A DNA stretch of 64,000 nucleotides, from positions 868,001 to 932,000 of the forward strand of contig NZ_CP011834.1 in assembly GCF_001412575.1 (NCBI RefSeq), given 5' to 3'. This stretch comes from Limnohabitans sp. 103DPR2 (GTDB lineage Bacteria; Pseudomonadota; Gammaproteobacteria; Burkholderiales; Burkholderiaceae_C). The notes under the pieces were generated by a model. That model searched no databases. It had not been told where the DNA came from and saw only the letters and a program-made list of their open reading frames with translations. Position numbers and translations under genes: made by a program. Below are positions 29,412 through 38,280 of this stretch, piece after piece (positions within the stretch are counted from its first letter, which is position 1; each line of letters begins with the position of its first letter).

Positions 29412-30749
29412 TCAAGACTTGGCTTTGGCCTTTTCGGCCAATTCGGCGCGCAAAGTGGCCAAGGCTTCTGCCACAAGCGCTGCGCTGACACCTTCACCGA
29501 AAGTGACTTGTGCGCCCAAGGCTGCCAATGCTTTGGCGTCGTCTTGTTGCAATTGCGCAATGGCCATGCCTGCGTCTTTGGGGGAGCCAAAACCCAAGCT
29601 TTGCAACAACACACGGCCTTGTGAGTCGACCAGTTTGAAATAAAACTGACTGTCTTGTTCACGGTATTGTTTGAAGGCGGGGCTGGCCGCGCGCGCTGTT
29701 TTGGCATGGCCTTGCGAGCTTGCCGCGCTGGCCAAGGAGCGCAAGCCCACGGCGTGTCGCAACTCTTTGATGAACGGGGTGGCCAACTCACGTGCTTTGG
29801 CCGCGCCTTTGTGCAAAATGGCATCGACCGTGGCGGGGTTGTTGATCAGCTCTTCGTATTTGGCACGCATGGGCGCAACTTCGCGGTCAATGCGTTCAAA
29901 CAACATTTGTTTGGCATCACCCCAGCCAATGCCATCGGCATAGGCCTTGGCCAAGCTGGCAGTTTCTTCGGCGCTGGCAAAGGCTTGGTAAATTTGAAAC
30001 AAGGCCGAGCCTTCGGTGTCTTTGGCTTCGCCAGGTGCGCGTGAATCGGTCACGATGCCAGAAATCAATTTCTTGAGCTGCGCACTCGACGAAAACAAAG
30101 GAATGGTGTTGTCGTAGCTTTTGCTCATCTTGCGGCCGTCCAAGCCTGGCAACAAGGCCACAGACTCTTCAATGACTGCTTCGGGCAACACCAAGTGCTC
30201 ACCATACAAATGGTTGAAGCTAGACGCCATGTCGCGCGCCATTTCAATGTGTTGAATTTGATCGCGGCCCACAGGTACTTTGTGCGCCTTGAACATCAAA
30301 ATGTCGGCGCCCATCAGCACGGGGTACATGAACAAACCCGCAGTGACGTCGGCATCAGGATCGTTGCCAGCCAAGTTGTTTTTGTCGACAGACGCTTTGT
30401 AGGCGTGTGCACGGTTCAACATGCCTTTGCCTGTGACGCAGGTCAGAAACCATGTGAGTTCGGGAATTTCGGGAATGTCGGACTGGCGATAGAACATCAC
30501 GCCATCAGGGTCCAAGCCGGCTGCAATCCAGCTGGCGGCAATTTCCAATGTAGAACGTTGAATGCGCGCTGGATCATCGCATTTGATCAAGGCGTGGTAG
30601 TCGGCCAAAAAGTAAAAGCCTTGTGTGGTCGGATTGCGACTGGCTTGCACTGTGGGGCGAATGGCGCCCACATAGTTGCCCAAGTGCGGCGTGCCTGTGG
30701 TGGTGATGCCGGTAAGAACGCGAGTGCGTTGGGAGTGGTTGGTCGTCAT
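29412..30749 (-). CDS. trpS: Tryptophanyl-tRNA synthetase with C-terminal extension
   Basis: Class I synthetase charging tRNA-Trp. HIGH-like motif is TPHLGNYVGA (residue ~20), and the KMSKS motif is GRKMSKSYDN. The catalytic body ends near residue 345. The remaining ~100 residues are additional relative to the ~330-residue E. coli enzyme and contain DSQFYFKLVDSQGRVLLQSL with FGSPKDAGMAIAQL, resembling a YegP/DUF1508-type repeat, then an Ala/Lys-rich tail. The extension is probably lineage-typical; its function is unknown. Confidence 0.94.
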   Translation of the reverse strand: MTTNHSQRTRVLTGITTTGTPHLGNYVGAIRPTVQASRNPTTQGFYFLADYHALIKCDDPARIQRSTLEIAASWIAAGLDPDGVMFYRQSDIPEIPELTWFLTCVTGKGMLNRAHAYKASVDKNNLAGNDPDADVTAGLFMYPVLMGADILMFKAHKVPVGRDQIQHIEMARDMASSFNHLYGEHLVLPEAVIEESVALLPGLDGRKMSKSYDNTIPLFSSSAQLKKLISGIVTDSRAPGEAKDTEGSALFQIYQAFASAEETASLAKAYADGIGWGDAKQMLFERIDREVAPMRAKYEELINNPATVDAILHKGAAKARELATPFIKELRHAVGLRSLASAASSQGHAKTARAASPAFKQYREQDSQFYFKLVDSQGRVLLQSLGFGSPKDAGMAIAQLQQDDAKALAALGAQVTFGEGVSAALVAEALATLRAELAEKAKAKS

Positions 30750-30794
30750 GGCAATGGATGCTTCAAGAAGAGGGCTTTAAGGGCTTTAAGGTCT

Positions 30795-31451
30795 TTAAGT
30801 CAGAGATTTCAAAATCAGTTCGATCAGTCCAAACGTGGTGTTCATCACCGGGTCGAGCCACAGGTGATTGACCACACCTGTGATGGCCAAGGCCATCACA
30901 ATGAAAAAACCATAAGGCTCGATGCGCGAGAATTGATAGGCCTGGCGCCAAGGCAACAAGCCCACCACGATGCGGCCACCATCCAAGGGTGGCAGGGGGA
31001 ACAAGTTGAAGGCAAACATCACCACGTTGCTCAGCACGCCGGCTTTGCACATGGCCAAGAAGAATTTTTCGGTAACGCCAAAGTCGGTGTAGACCACATA
31101 CAGCAGGGCCCACATGATGGATTGAATCAAATTGGCCCCCGGCCCTGCCAAGGCCACCCAAATCATGTCGCGTTTGGGATGACGCAAATTGCCAAAGTTG
31201 ACCGGCACGGGCTTGGCGTAGCCAAACAACAAGGCGCCGCTGGTGCTGAAGTAAAGCAGCAAGGGCAACAAGATGGTGCCGACCCAATGGATGTGCGCAA
31301 AGGGATTGAGCGTGACGCGTCCCATCATGTAAGCCGTGCGGTCGCCAAAGTATTTGGCGGCATAGCCGTGCGCAGCCTCATGCAAGGTGATTGCAAAGAT
31401 CACGGGCAGGGCATAGACCGAAACGGTTTGGATGAGGTTAGAGGTGTCCAC
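30795..31451 (-). CDS. Site-2 protease family membrane protein (M50)
   Basis: A 218-residue intramembrane metalloprotease-like protein. Zinc-binding motif HEAAHGYAAKYFGD (HExxH) near residue 23 in the first helix, and the third-ligand motif NLFPLPPLDGGRIVVG near residue 150. Hydrophobic throughout with about five helices and no PDZ domain, so it belongs to the compact YwhC-like group, not RseP. Substrates unknown. In the same direction as trpS and the YciO-like gene. Confidence 0.88.
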   Translation of the reverse strand: MDTSNLIQTVSVYALPVIFAITLHEAAHGYAAKYFGDRTAYMMGRVTLNPFAHIHWVGTILLPLLLYFSTSGALLFGYAKPVPVNFGNLRHPKRDMIWVALAGPGANLIQSIMWALLYVVYTDFGVTEKFFLAMCKAGVLSNVVMFAFNLFPLPPLDGGRIVVGLLPWRQAYQFSRIEPYGFFIVMALAITGVVNHLWLDPVMNTTFGLIELILKSLT

Positions 31452-31495
31452 AGAGCGATTGTCTCAAAGAGTTGGCTTGGTTTTGGGGCGGCTGT

Positions 31496-32119
31496 TTACA
31501 AACCCAGCAGGGCAATGTCGCCCAAACCTTGCCTTACCACCTCGATGCCATCCCCTGTGCAATCGACCACGGTGGTGGGTTCACGGTTGCAGGCGCCGGC
31601 ATCGATCACGCCAGCGATGAGTTTCTCGTAACGATCGCGAATTTCTTCGGGATCGTTCAGCGGATCAGTTTCATCGGGTGGAATGAGGGTGGTGGCCAGC
31701 AGGGGCGCGCCATGCAGTGCCAGCAATTCTTGCAGTACGGCATTTTCTGGCACACGCAAGCCAATCGTCTTGCGTTGAGGATGACTCATTCTTCGAGGCA
31801 CTTCTTTGGTGGCTTCTAGAATGAAGGTGAAGGCCCCTGGCGTGGCTTGCTTCAACATTCTGAATTGGGCGTTGTCCACTTTGGCGTAGTTGGCCAACTC
31901 ACTCAGGTCGCGGCACAAAATGGTGAGATGGTGTTTGTCATCAACACCGCGTACTTTGCGCAAATGATCGGCCGCAGCCTTGTCGTCCATGTGGCAGACC
32001 AGTGCATAACTGGAATCGGTGGGCACGGCCAGCACGCCGCCTTGGTTGAGCAAGGTCACTGCTTGTTTGAGCAAGCGTTGTTGGGGGTTTTCGGGGTGAA
32101 CAGAAAAATACTGGGCCAT
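31496..32119 (-). CDS. Sua5/YciO/YrdC family protein (putative threonylcarbamoyladenylate synthase)
   Basis: A 207-residue protein with the YrdC double-stranded RNA/nucleotide-binding fold: LLNQGGVLAVPTDSSYALVC at the N-terminus, the basic pocket KVRGVDDKHHLTILCRDLSE, then GAFTFILEATKEVPRRM and IGLRVPENAVLQELL. The HLTILCR form (rather than RPLI) matches the YciO branch, whose activity in tRNA t6A synthesis is weaker or uncertain compared with TsaC. Start MAQYFSVHPENPQQR agrees with YciO. Confidence 0.87.
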   Translation of the reverse strand: MAQYFSVHPENPQQRLLKQAVTLLNQGGVLAVPTDSSYALVCHMDDKAAADHLRKVRGVDDKHHLTILCRDLSELANYAKVDNAQFRMLKQATPGAFTFILEATKEVPRRMSHPQRKTIGLRVPENAVLQELLALHGAPLLATTLIPPDETDPLNDPEEIRDRYEKLIAGVIDAGACNREPTTVVDCTGDGIEVVRQGLGDIALLGL

Positions 32120-32133
32120 GTCAATTCAAACGC

Positions 32134-33030
32134 TTAAGACTCAATGGGTAAAACTTGGATGCGACTTTCGCGCACCGTCAACCAGGCGCCCAACGCACCA
32201 CACAAGGTGACCACGCCCATGCCAACCAAAGTCCATTGGTCGGGCATGTGGTCAAAGACCAACCAACCCCCCAACATGGCAAACCCAATTTGCGTGTAGA
32301 AATAAGGTGTGAGCACGGTAGCAGGTGCTTTGGAAAATGCTTTGATCAACAGGTAATGCCCCACCGTGGCAAAGCTGCCCATGATGAGCAGTTGTGCCCA
32401 CACAAATCCATCGGTGGGAAGCTCCCAAACGAAGGGCAATACAAAGGCGCCCAGTGCTGTCCCCACCCAGCCGGTCAGAATGTTCATGGTGATGGGGTCT
32501 TCGGTTTTGGCCATTTTGCTGGTGAGCAAATGAAAACTGCCATTGGTCACAATCAGCATCAAGGGAAATATCAAAACCCAATCAAAGTGTTGGGTGCCAG
32601 GACGCACCATGATCAGGGTGCCAATGAAGGCGCCAATCACCAAGGCCCAACGGAGCTTGCGCACTTTCTCGCCAAGCACCATGGCGGCCACTACAGTGAC
32701 CACCAGGGGCGTGATGGATGCAATGGCGGTGAACTCGCCAACAGGCATGTGCTTCAAACCATAAAACGCACACAGGCTGCTCCCAAACAAGAGCGCGCCG
32801 CGCGCCAATTGAAATCTAGGGTGATCGGTTTTGAAGAGGGCCATGCCGCGTTGTGGCAAAAAGAAAACGGTGCTGAACAAGGCTTGAATCAGGTAGCGAA
32901 ACCACAAAGCCAACATCAATGGAACACTGGCGCTGACGTGTTTGGTGGTGGTGTCCAGTATCGCAAAACATGCAACAGACAAAACGATGAAGCCAATGCC
33001 GGCGAGCGTTTGAGCAGGGGCGTGTTTCAC
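32134..33030 (-). CDS. EamA/DMT family transporter
   Basis: A ten-helix inner-membrane transporter of about 298 residues with two EamA repeats (FIVLSVACFAILDTTTKHV, ATVGHYLLIKAFSKAPATVL). I chose GTG 33030 because it overlaps the stop of the upstream PHP gene as GTGA, the coupling pattern used across this genome. ATG 33084 would add 18 polar residues and a 58-nt overlap. Substrate unknown. Full-length, in contrast to the remnant at 8584. Confidence 0.87.
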   Translation of the reverse strand: MKHAPAQTLAGIGFIVLSVACFAILDTTTKHVSASVPLMLALWFRYLIQALFSTVFFLPQRGMALFKTDHPRFQLARGALLFGSSLCAFYGLKHMPVGEFTAIASITPLVVTVVAAMVLGEKVRKLRWALVIGAFIGTLIMVRPGTQHFDWVLIFPLMLIVTNGSFHLLTSKMAKTEDPITMNILTGWVGTALGAFVLPFVWELPTDGFVWAQLLIMGSFATVGHYLLIKAFSKAPATVLTPYFYTQIGFAMLGGWLVFDHMPDQWTLVGMGVVTLCGALGAWLTVRESRIQVLPIES

Positions 33031-33881
33031 TGGATCCGGTCTGACAACAGTTCCCACACGGGGGTCAGTTGCCCTGGTAACCAAGGCAAGGTGCCGAGGT
33101 CGGTGTGGCTTTCCTCGGGGCTGTGGAAGTCGCTGCCGCGAGAGGCTGCCAATTCGAATTCGAGCGCAGTGTCTGCGTATTGCAAGGCATCGGCGCTGGA
33201 ATGACTGCCAGTGATGACTTCAACGGCGCGGCCACCGTGGTTTTTAAATTCAGTGAACAGCGCAAACTCTTCGTTGGCTGTGAAGCCATAACGTGCGGGG
33301 TGGGCAATGACGGCAATGCCGCCAGCGCCCGTGATCCATTTCACGGCATTCTCAAGCGAAGCCCAGCGGTGCGGCACAAAGCCGGGTTTGTTTTCGGTGA
33401 GGTACTTGCGAAACACTTCAGAGGTGTCTTTGCAAACGCCGGTTTCAACCAAAAAGCGTGCAAAGTGTGTGCGTGAAATGAGTTCAGGATTGCCAACGTA
33501 TTTGAGGGAGCCCTCGTAGGCGCCCATGATGCCCACCTTGGCCAAACCCTCTGACATTTCTTTGGCGCGCTCGCTTCGGCCGCCGCGTGTATTGCGCAGA
33601 CCTTGCACCAAGGCTTCGTTTTGATGGTCAAAACCCAAACCCACAATGTGGACGGTTTTGCCTGCAAAGGTGATGGAAATTTCAACACCGGTGAGGTACT
33701 TCATGCCCTCGGCTTTGGCTGCCGCCATGGCACGTTCTTGGCCACCAATCTCGTCGTGATCGGTGAGGGCCCACAATTGCACGCCGTTGGCTTTGGCGCG
33801 CGCGGCCAAGGCTTCTGGCGTGAGCGTGCCATCAGAGACCACGGAGTGGCAATGTAAATCGGCGTTGAGTAAGGGTTCCAC
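33027..33881 (-). CDS. PHP-domain phosphoesterase (RNase AM/YciV-like)
   Basis: Metal-dependent phosphoesterase of 284 residues. PHP motifs: NADLHCHSVVSDGTLTPEAL (motif I), WALTDHDEIGG (II), GVEISITFAGKTVHIVGLGF (III), and the C-terminal GSDFHSPEES. E. coli YciV acts on 3',5'-nucleotide ends and as 5'-3' exonuclease maturing rRNA; this is a close family match. A 30-residue helical insert (FRKYLTENKPGFVPHRWASL) is also typical. Coupled to the downstream transporter through a 4-nt overlap. Confidence 0.88.
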   Translation of the reverse strand: MEPLLNADLHCHSVVSDGTLTPEALAARAKANGVQLWALTDHDEIGGQERAMAAAKAEGMKYLTGVEISITFAGKTVHIVGLGFDHQNEALVQGLRNTRGGRSERAKEMSEGLAKVGIMGAYEGSLKYVGNPELISRTHFARFLVETGVCKDTSEVFRKYLTENKPGFVPHRWASLENAVKWITGAGGIAVIAHPARYGFTANEEFALFTEFKNHGGRAVEVITGSHSSADALQYADTALEFELAASRGSDFHSPEESHTDLGTLPWLPGQLTPVWELLSDRIQ

Positions 33882-33894
33882 AGGGGTATTTTAG

Positions 33895-34206
<312 letters not shown>

Positions 34207-34234
34207 AAGCAGGGGCTGCCAAAGGAGGCAGTGC

Positions 34235-34843
34235 TTAGACCCCTTCAGGTCGGGGAGGCTTGGGACGGGGTGGTTTGCTGGTGTGAATTTGCACCATGGC
34301 TTTTTCCATGTTGCCCTCCATCAGCAAATCGGCCGCTTTGACCGAGCGTGCAATGCTCTCGTGAATCAATTCGCGTTGTTCGGCCATGGGCTTTTTAAGC
34401 ACCCAATTGGCCACTTCTGATTTAGCGCCAGGGTGACCAATGCCCAAACGCAAGCGCCAATAGTCGCCCGTACCCAATTGGGCGTGAATGTCGCGCAGCC
34501 CATTGTGGCCGGCATGGCTGCCGCCAAACTTCAACTTGGCCTGGCCTGGCACCACATCGAGTTCATCGTGCACCACCAAAATTTCTTGGGGTGCAATTTT
34601 GAAAAATTTGGCCAGAGCGCCTACAGACTTGCCCGACAAGTTCATGAAGGTTTGAGGCTCTAGCAACCAAATGGTTTGTCCTTTGACTTGGGTGCGCGCC
34701 ACTTTGGCGAAATAACTTTTGTCGGGAACCAGGTTGGCATTGAGTTCGCGTGCCAAGGCGTCGATCCACCAAAAACCAGCGTTGTGGCGGGTGTCCTCGT
34801 ATTCGGCGCCTGGGTTGCCCAAGCCAACAAACAGTTTGATCAT
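34235..34843 (-). CDS. pth: Peptidyl-tRNA hydrolase
   Basis: Releases tRNA from drop-off peptidyl-tRNAs. Start ATG 34843 gives [20 protein letters not shown], the standard N-terminus (202 residues) with the catalytic His in [10 protein letters not shown] longer frame upstream runs into the rplY terminator. Also visible are [24 protein letters not shown] and the GHNGLRDI motif. The tail is Pro/Lys-rich ([14 protein letters not shown]). Confidence 0.95.
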   Translation of the reverse strand: MIKLFVGLGNPGAEYEDTRHNAGFWWIDALARELNANLVPDKSYFAKVARTQVKGQTIWLLEPQTFMNLSGKSVGALAKFFKIAPQEILVVHDELDVVPGQAKLKFGGSHAGHNGLRDIHAQLGTGDYWRLRLGIGHPGAKSEVANWVLKKPMAEQRELIHESIARSVKAADLLMEGNMEKAMVQIHTSKPPRPKPPRPEGV

Positions 34844-34848
34844 GTGTG

Positions 34849-34887
34849 AGTATAAAAACAAAACAACCCGCACAAGGCGGGTTGTTT
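34849..34887 (-). terminator. Rho-independent terminator of rplY
   Basis: On the minus strand a perfect 11-bp stem AAACAACCCGC/GCGGGTTGTTT (34887-34877 with 34871-34861, 5-nt loop) is followed by TTGTTTTTAT. It stands between rplY and pth and ends inside the pth leader. Confidence 0.85.
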
Positions 34888-34920
34888 GAAACACAAAAAG
34901 TGTTGAAAGGGTGTGAAGAA

Positions 34921-35547
34921 TTACTTCTTCTTGCCTTTGGCATCCGCAGCAGGTGCTGCGTCGGCTGCAGGAGCGGCTTCTTCAACTGCTGGGGCCACCA
35001 CAGACACCAACACGGGGTTTTTCTTACCGTGTGTGATGGCTTTCACGCCCTTGGGCAATGTGATGTCGGCCAGGTGCAAAGAAACACCTTTCTTCAAACC
35101 AGACAAATCAACGTTGATGGCTTCTGGCAAATCGGCTGGCAAGCAAGCGATTTCAAGCTCATTCATGATGTGATTGATCAAGCAAGCGTCTACTTTGACA
35201 GCAGGAGAAACGTCTTCACCTGTGTAATGGATTGGCACTTTGCGGTTCAAAGTGGTCTTGGCATCAACGCGTTGGAAGTCGATGTGCAAAACCAATTGTT
35301 TGTAAGGGTGCATTTGGAAGTCACGGAGCAACACTTTGGTTTCTTTACCGTTCAATTCCATGTCCAAGATGCTTGCGTGGAAAGCTTCTTTTTTCAGGGC
35401 GTGCCACAGGGCATTGTGATCGAGTTCGATCAGTTGGGGTTGTTGATCCACACCGCCATAAACAATACCAGGTGTCTTACCTGAATTGCGCAGACGGCGG
35501 CTCGCACCCGTACCTTGCATAGAGCGCTCAAAAGCGACAAATTTCAT
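34921..35547 (-). CDS. rplY: Ribosomal protein bL25 (long, Ctc-type)
   Basis: 5S rRNA-binding protein of the large subunit; 208 residues. N-terminal L25 domain ([20 protein letters not shown] and [20 protein letters not shown]) and a second beta-rich CTC domain ([20 protein letters not shown]). The tail from ~185 is Ala/Pro/Glu-rich and ends KGKKK. E. coli L25 has only the first domain. The stem-loop terminator follows. prs is upstream on the same strand, separated by about 90 bp. Confidence 0.95.
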   Translation of the reverse strand: MKFVAFERSMQGTGASRRLRNSGKTPGIVYGGVDQQPQLIELDHNALWHALKKEAFHASILDMELNGKETKVLLRDFQMHPYKQLVLHIDFQRVDAKTTLNRKVPIHYTGEDVSPAVKVDACLINHIMNELEIACLPADLPEAINVDLSGLKKGVSLHLADITLPKGVKAITHGKKNPVLVSVVAPAVEEAAPAADAAPAADAKGKKK

Positions 35548-35634
35548 AACTCACTCCAAGTTGAGTCGACCGCGACCAGTACGACTCTGTTTTAAAAAGG
35601 ACTGCCGAACAGCAGCCCACATTGATGTTCCAGA

Positions 35635-36612
35635 TCAGTCTTGATCTGTGAACAAACTCATGACCGACTCGCCGTGGGCAATGCGCTGAATGGTTTTGGC
35701 CAACAGCGGCGCCACAGTGAGTTGGCGAATTTTGGGGCAAGCCGCAGCGGCTTGTGACAACGGAATGGTGTTGGTCACAACCACTTCATCGAGGGCAGAA
35801 CCTTTGGCAATGCGGTCGATGGCGGGGCCCGAGAAAATAGGGTGTGTGCAATATGCGTAAACTTTTTTGGCGCCGCGCTCTTTCAAAACCTCAGCGGCTT
35901 TGACCAAGGTGCCAGCCGTGTCAATCATGTCGTCCATGATGACGCAGTTGCGGCCGTCGATGTCGCCAATGACGTGCATCACTTCGCTCACGTTGGCCTT
36001 GGGACGGCGCTTGTCGATGATGGCCAAATCGCAGTTGAGTTGTTTGGCCAAAGCACGTGCGCGAACCACGCCGCCCACGTCGGGGGAGACCACAATGAGG
36101 TCTTCGTAGTTTTTTTGGCGCAGGTCACCCAAAAGCACGGGCGAGGCGTAAATGTTGTCGACGGGAATGTCGAAGAAACCTTGAATTTGGTCGGCGTGCA
36201 AGTCCATGGTGAGGACGTGATTGACGCCCACCGCTTGCAACATGTTGGCTACAACTTTGGCCGTGATGGGCACACGCGTGGAGCGTGGGCGACGGTCTTG
36301 GCGGGCGTAGCCAAAGTAAGGAATGATGGCGCTGATGCGACCAGCTGAGGCGCGCTTCAAAGCGTCGACCATGATCAGCAGTTCCATCAGGTTTTCGTTG
36401 GTGGGGGCGCAAGTGGACTGGATGATGAACACGTCGCGCGCACGCACGTTTTGGTTCAAGGTGACAGTCACTTCACCGTCTGAGAAACGGCCGACATCGG
36501 CCAAACCCAGCGAAATGTCCAACTCGTAGGCAACTTCGGCCGCCAACACAGGATTGGCATTGCCCGTAAAGACCATGAAGTCTGATGTTGAATTTGTGTT
36601 GGATGGCAGCAT
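35635..36612 (-). CDS. prs: Ribose-phosphate pyrophosphokinase
   Basis: Makes PRPP from ribose-5-phosphate and ATP for nucleotide, His and Trp synthesis. ATG 36612 (325 residues) is chosen; the open frame six codons earlier begins only with TTG. Marks are [20 protein letters not shown], the [17 protein letters not shown] flexible loop region, and the PRPP-binding loop [15 protein letters not shown] near residue 225. Adjacent to tRNA-Gln and ispE in the order usual for Burkholderiales. Confidence 0.95.
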   Translation of the reverse strand: MLPSNTNSTSDFMVFTGNANPVLAAEVAYELDISLGLADVGRFSDGEVTVTLNQNVRARDVFIIQSTCAPTNENLMELLIMVDALKRASAGRISAIIPYFGYARQDRRPRSTRVPITAKVVANMLQAVGVNHVLTMDLHADQIQGFFDIPVDNIYASPVLLGDLRQKNYEDLIVVSPDVGGVVRARALAKQLNCDLAIIDKRRPKANVSEVMHVIGDIDGRNCVIMDDMIDTAGTLVKAAEVLKERGAKKVYAYCTHPIFSGPAIDRIAKGSALDEVVVTNTIPLSQAAAACPKIRQLTVAPLLAKTIQRIAHGESVMSLFTDQD

Positions 36613-36721
36613 GAGCGTCTCAGCGATCAAATGATGGGCCGATGCGGGTTAGCGCATAAATTTCAATCCACGACACGTTTGACTGTGTCGTATTGGACGC
36701 ATGTGACTGCGTGCAAATATT

Positions 36722-36798
36722 TGGCAGGGGAAGAAGGATTCGAACCTTCGCATGCCGGAATCAAAATCCGGTGCCTTAACCAACTTGGCGACTCCCCT
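36722..36798 (-). tRNA. tRNA-Gln (anticodon TTG)
   Basis: A 77-nt tRNA on the minus strand. Acceptor AGGGGAG pairs with TTCCCCT, then discriminator G and encoded CCA (plus-strand TGG at 36722-36724). Anticodon stem CCGGA/TCCGG encloses TTTTGAT, giving anticodon TTG, which reads CAA/CAG. T-loop GGTTCGAATCC is intact. It lies between prs and ispE. Confidence 0.95.
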
Positions 36799-36839
36799 AC
36801 ACGGGTTGGCAGTGATGGAAAACCAAAACTACCGACCGA

Positions 36840-37718
36840 TCAATCGTCGCTGGAGGCCCAACCCTTTTGGGGGTGAACTTCCAAATTGCCACACATTCGG
36901 ATTTTCCAATTTTGCCAAGTTGCTGGAACTTGAGGCATTTGACTTAAATCCGTGCCGCGTGGCACTTGCGCAAACACTGCACTCCCGGAGCCCGTCATTC
37001 TGCCTTTGACAACAGCTGAAGCCAGTCTGGCTGTTTCAAGCCAGGCGATAGATTCGCTGATTTGGGGGCAGAGGCGCTGGGCCACTGGTTGCAGGTCGTT
37101 GTGGCCAAAGCCATACGGGTCTGCTGCAAAGACCGAAATTGTAGCAGGCTTTGTATCCCGCTTTAATGCCTGATCCCCAAAAATTTTAGAAGTTTCAAGA
37201 CCTTCTGGTGGTTTGACCACCGCAAATTGGGCGGGCGACAAGGTGACAGGGGTCATGATCTCGCCAATTCCCTCGACCCAAGCGTTGTGACCCCTGATGA
37301 AAAAGGGCACATCGGCACCCAATTGAAGTCCCAATTGGGCCAATTGGTTCACCGAGTAATTCAGGTTCCACAACTTGTTCAAGGCCAGCAAACACGTGGC
37401 TGCATCAGATGAGCCGCCGCCCATGCCCGCCTGGGCCGGGATGGATTTGTCGATGGCAATGTGAGCGCCCATTGAGGTGCCACTGGTTTGTTGCAACAAG
37501 CGTGCGGCCCGGGTGATCAGGTCGTCTGCGGGCAGGGGAACGCTGAGGTCTTCTCTGCTAATTTGCCCATTGGGACGAACCTCAAAGTGCAGGGTGTCGT
37601 ACCAATCGATCAGCATGAAAACCGACTGAAGCAGGTGGTACCCGTCTGTCCTGCGCCCCGTGATGTGCAGGAACAAATTGAGTTTGGCTGGCGCCAAAAC
37701 GTTTTGCAGCGACTTCAT
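36840..37718 (-). CDS. ispE: 4-diphosphocytidyl-2-C-methyl-D-erythritol kinase
   Basis: GHMP kinase of the MEP pathway, phosphorylating CDP-ME; second MEP gene in the window besides ispH. In 292 residues: N-terminal LAPAKLNLFLHITGRRTDGY, the ATP-binding glycine loop IPAQAGMGGGSSDAATCLLA near residue 95, and the C-terminal GRMTGSGSAVFAQV. The start overlaps the lolB stop by 4 nt. Confidence 0.95.
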   Translation of the reverse strand: MKSLQNVLAPAKLNLFLHITGRRTDGYHLLQSVFMLIDWYDTLHFEVRPNGQISREDLSVPLPADDLITRAARLLQQTSGTSMGAHIAIDKSIPAQAGMGGGSSDAATCLLALNKLWNLNYSVNQLAQLGLQLGADVPFFIRGHNAWVEGIGEIMTPVTLSPAQFAVVKPPEGLETSKIFGDQALKRDTKPATISVFAADPYGFGHNDLQPVAQRLCPQISESIAWLETARLASAVVKGRMTGSGSAVFAQVPRGTDLSQMPQVPATWQNWKIRMCGNLEVHPQKGWASSDD

Positions 37719-38257
37719 GGTTCAAAGGCAATGCGAAGCACCGTGCGGGGTGCGGGTTGAACGCGTTCAAGCACCAGGCGTCGCAAATGCCATTCGCTGA
37801 CATCGACGTTCCAGCCCTCGGCGGGTGTGGGTTTGCCGCCCAGCCAATCGACCAATGCGGCCGTGGGCAAAGGTGTACCGGTCAATTTGTAGACCAAGCT
37901 TTCAAGGTTGGCCGCATAGCCCACTTGACTGCCCTGAATCAGTTTGGCGCTTTGTGCCGTCCACTCCAAGCGGGCCATTTGCAGGCCCAGTGGGTTGTAG
38001 ATGTTCAAGGTGCCATCGGGCCAACCCCCTGTCAAATCAAAGGAAGAGATGAAGGACTGAGGTGGTTGCGTGTCAATTTGCAATGCAAAGCGGCCTGCCT
38101 TGAAGGCTGGCGCAGGGGTGTCGGCTTGCACCGTGACCACCTGATTGTCTGCAGGTGCAGAGGCGGGTGGTGTGTAGGTTGGGGTTGCCACCGTGCTGGC
38201 AGCACAAGCCGACAGCAAGACGCTGGCCATGCAACTCATTAACCCCAAGCGTTTCAT
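37715..38257 (-). CDS. lolB: Outer-membrane lipoprotein receptor LolB
   Basis: Accepts lipoproteins from LolA and inserts them in the outer membrane. ATG 38257 gives MKRLGLMSCMASVLLSACAA, with lipobox LLSAC. A 7-residue longer start is possible. Mature part about 160 residues with GRFALQIDTQPPQSFISSFD and a hydrophobic/Trp-containing beta-barrel sequence (DLTGGWPDGTLNIYNPLG). Assignment rests on signal, length, composition and the constant lolB-ispE-prs context, as the family is poorly conserved. Confidence 0.88.
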   Translation of the reverse strand: MKRLGLMSCMASVLLSACAASTVATPTYTPPASAPADNQVVTVQADTPAPAFKAGRFALQIDTQPPQSFISSFDLTGGWPDGTLNIYNPLGLQMARLEWTAQSAKLIQGSQVGYAANLESLVYKLTGTPLPTAALVDWLGGKPTPAEGWNVDVSEWHLRRLVLERVQPAPRTVLRIAFEP

Positions 38258-38280
38258 GCGCAGTCCGGCTTTCAGCACGT

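Noticed and set aside
30195..31631. Plus-strand open frame of 478 codons opposite trpS and the site-2 protease
   Set aside because: Runs across two solid genes, His/Gln/Gly-rich, no domains; shadow.
32155..33204. Plus-strand open frame of 349 codons opposite the EamA transporter
   Set aside because: Composition typical of antisense to a membrane protein; no start signal or family.
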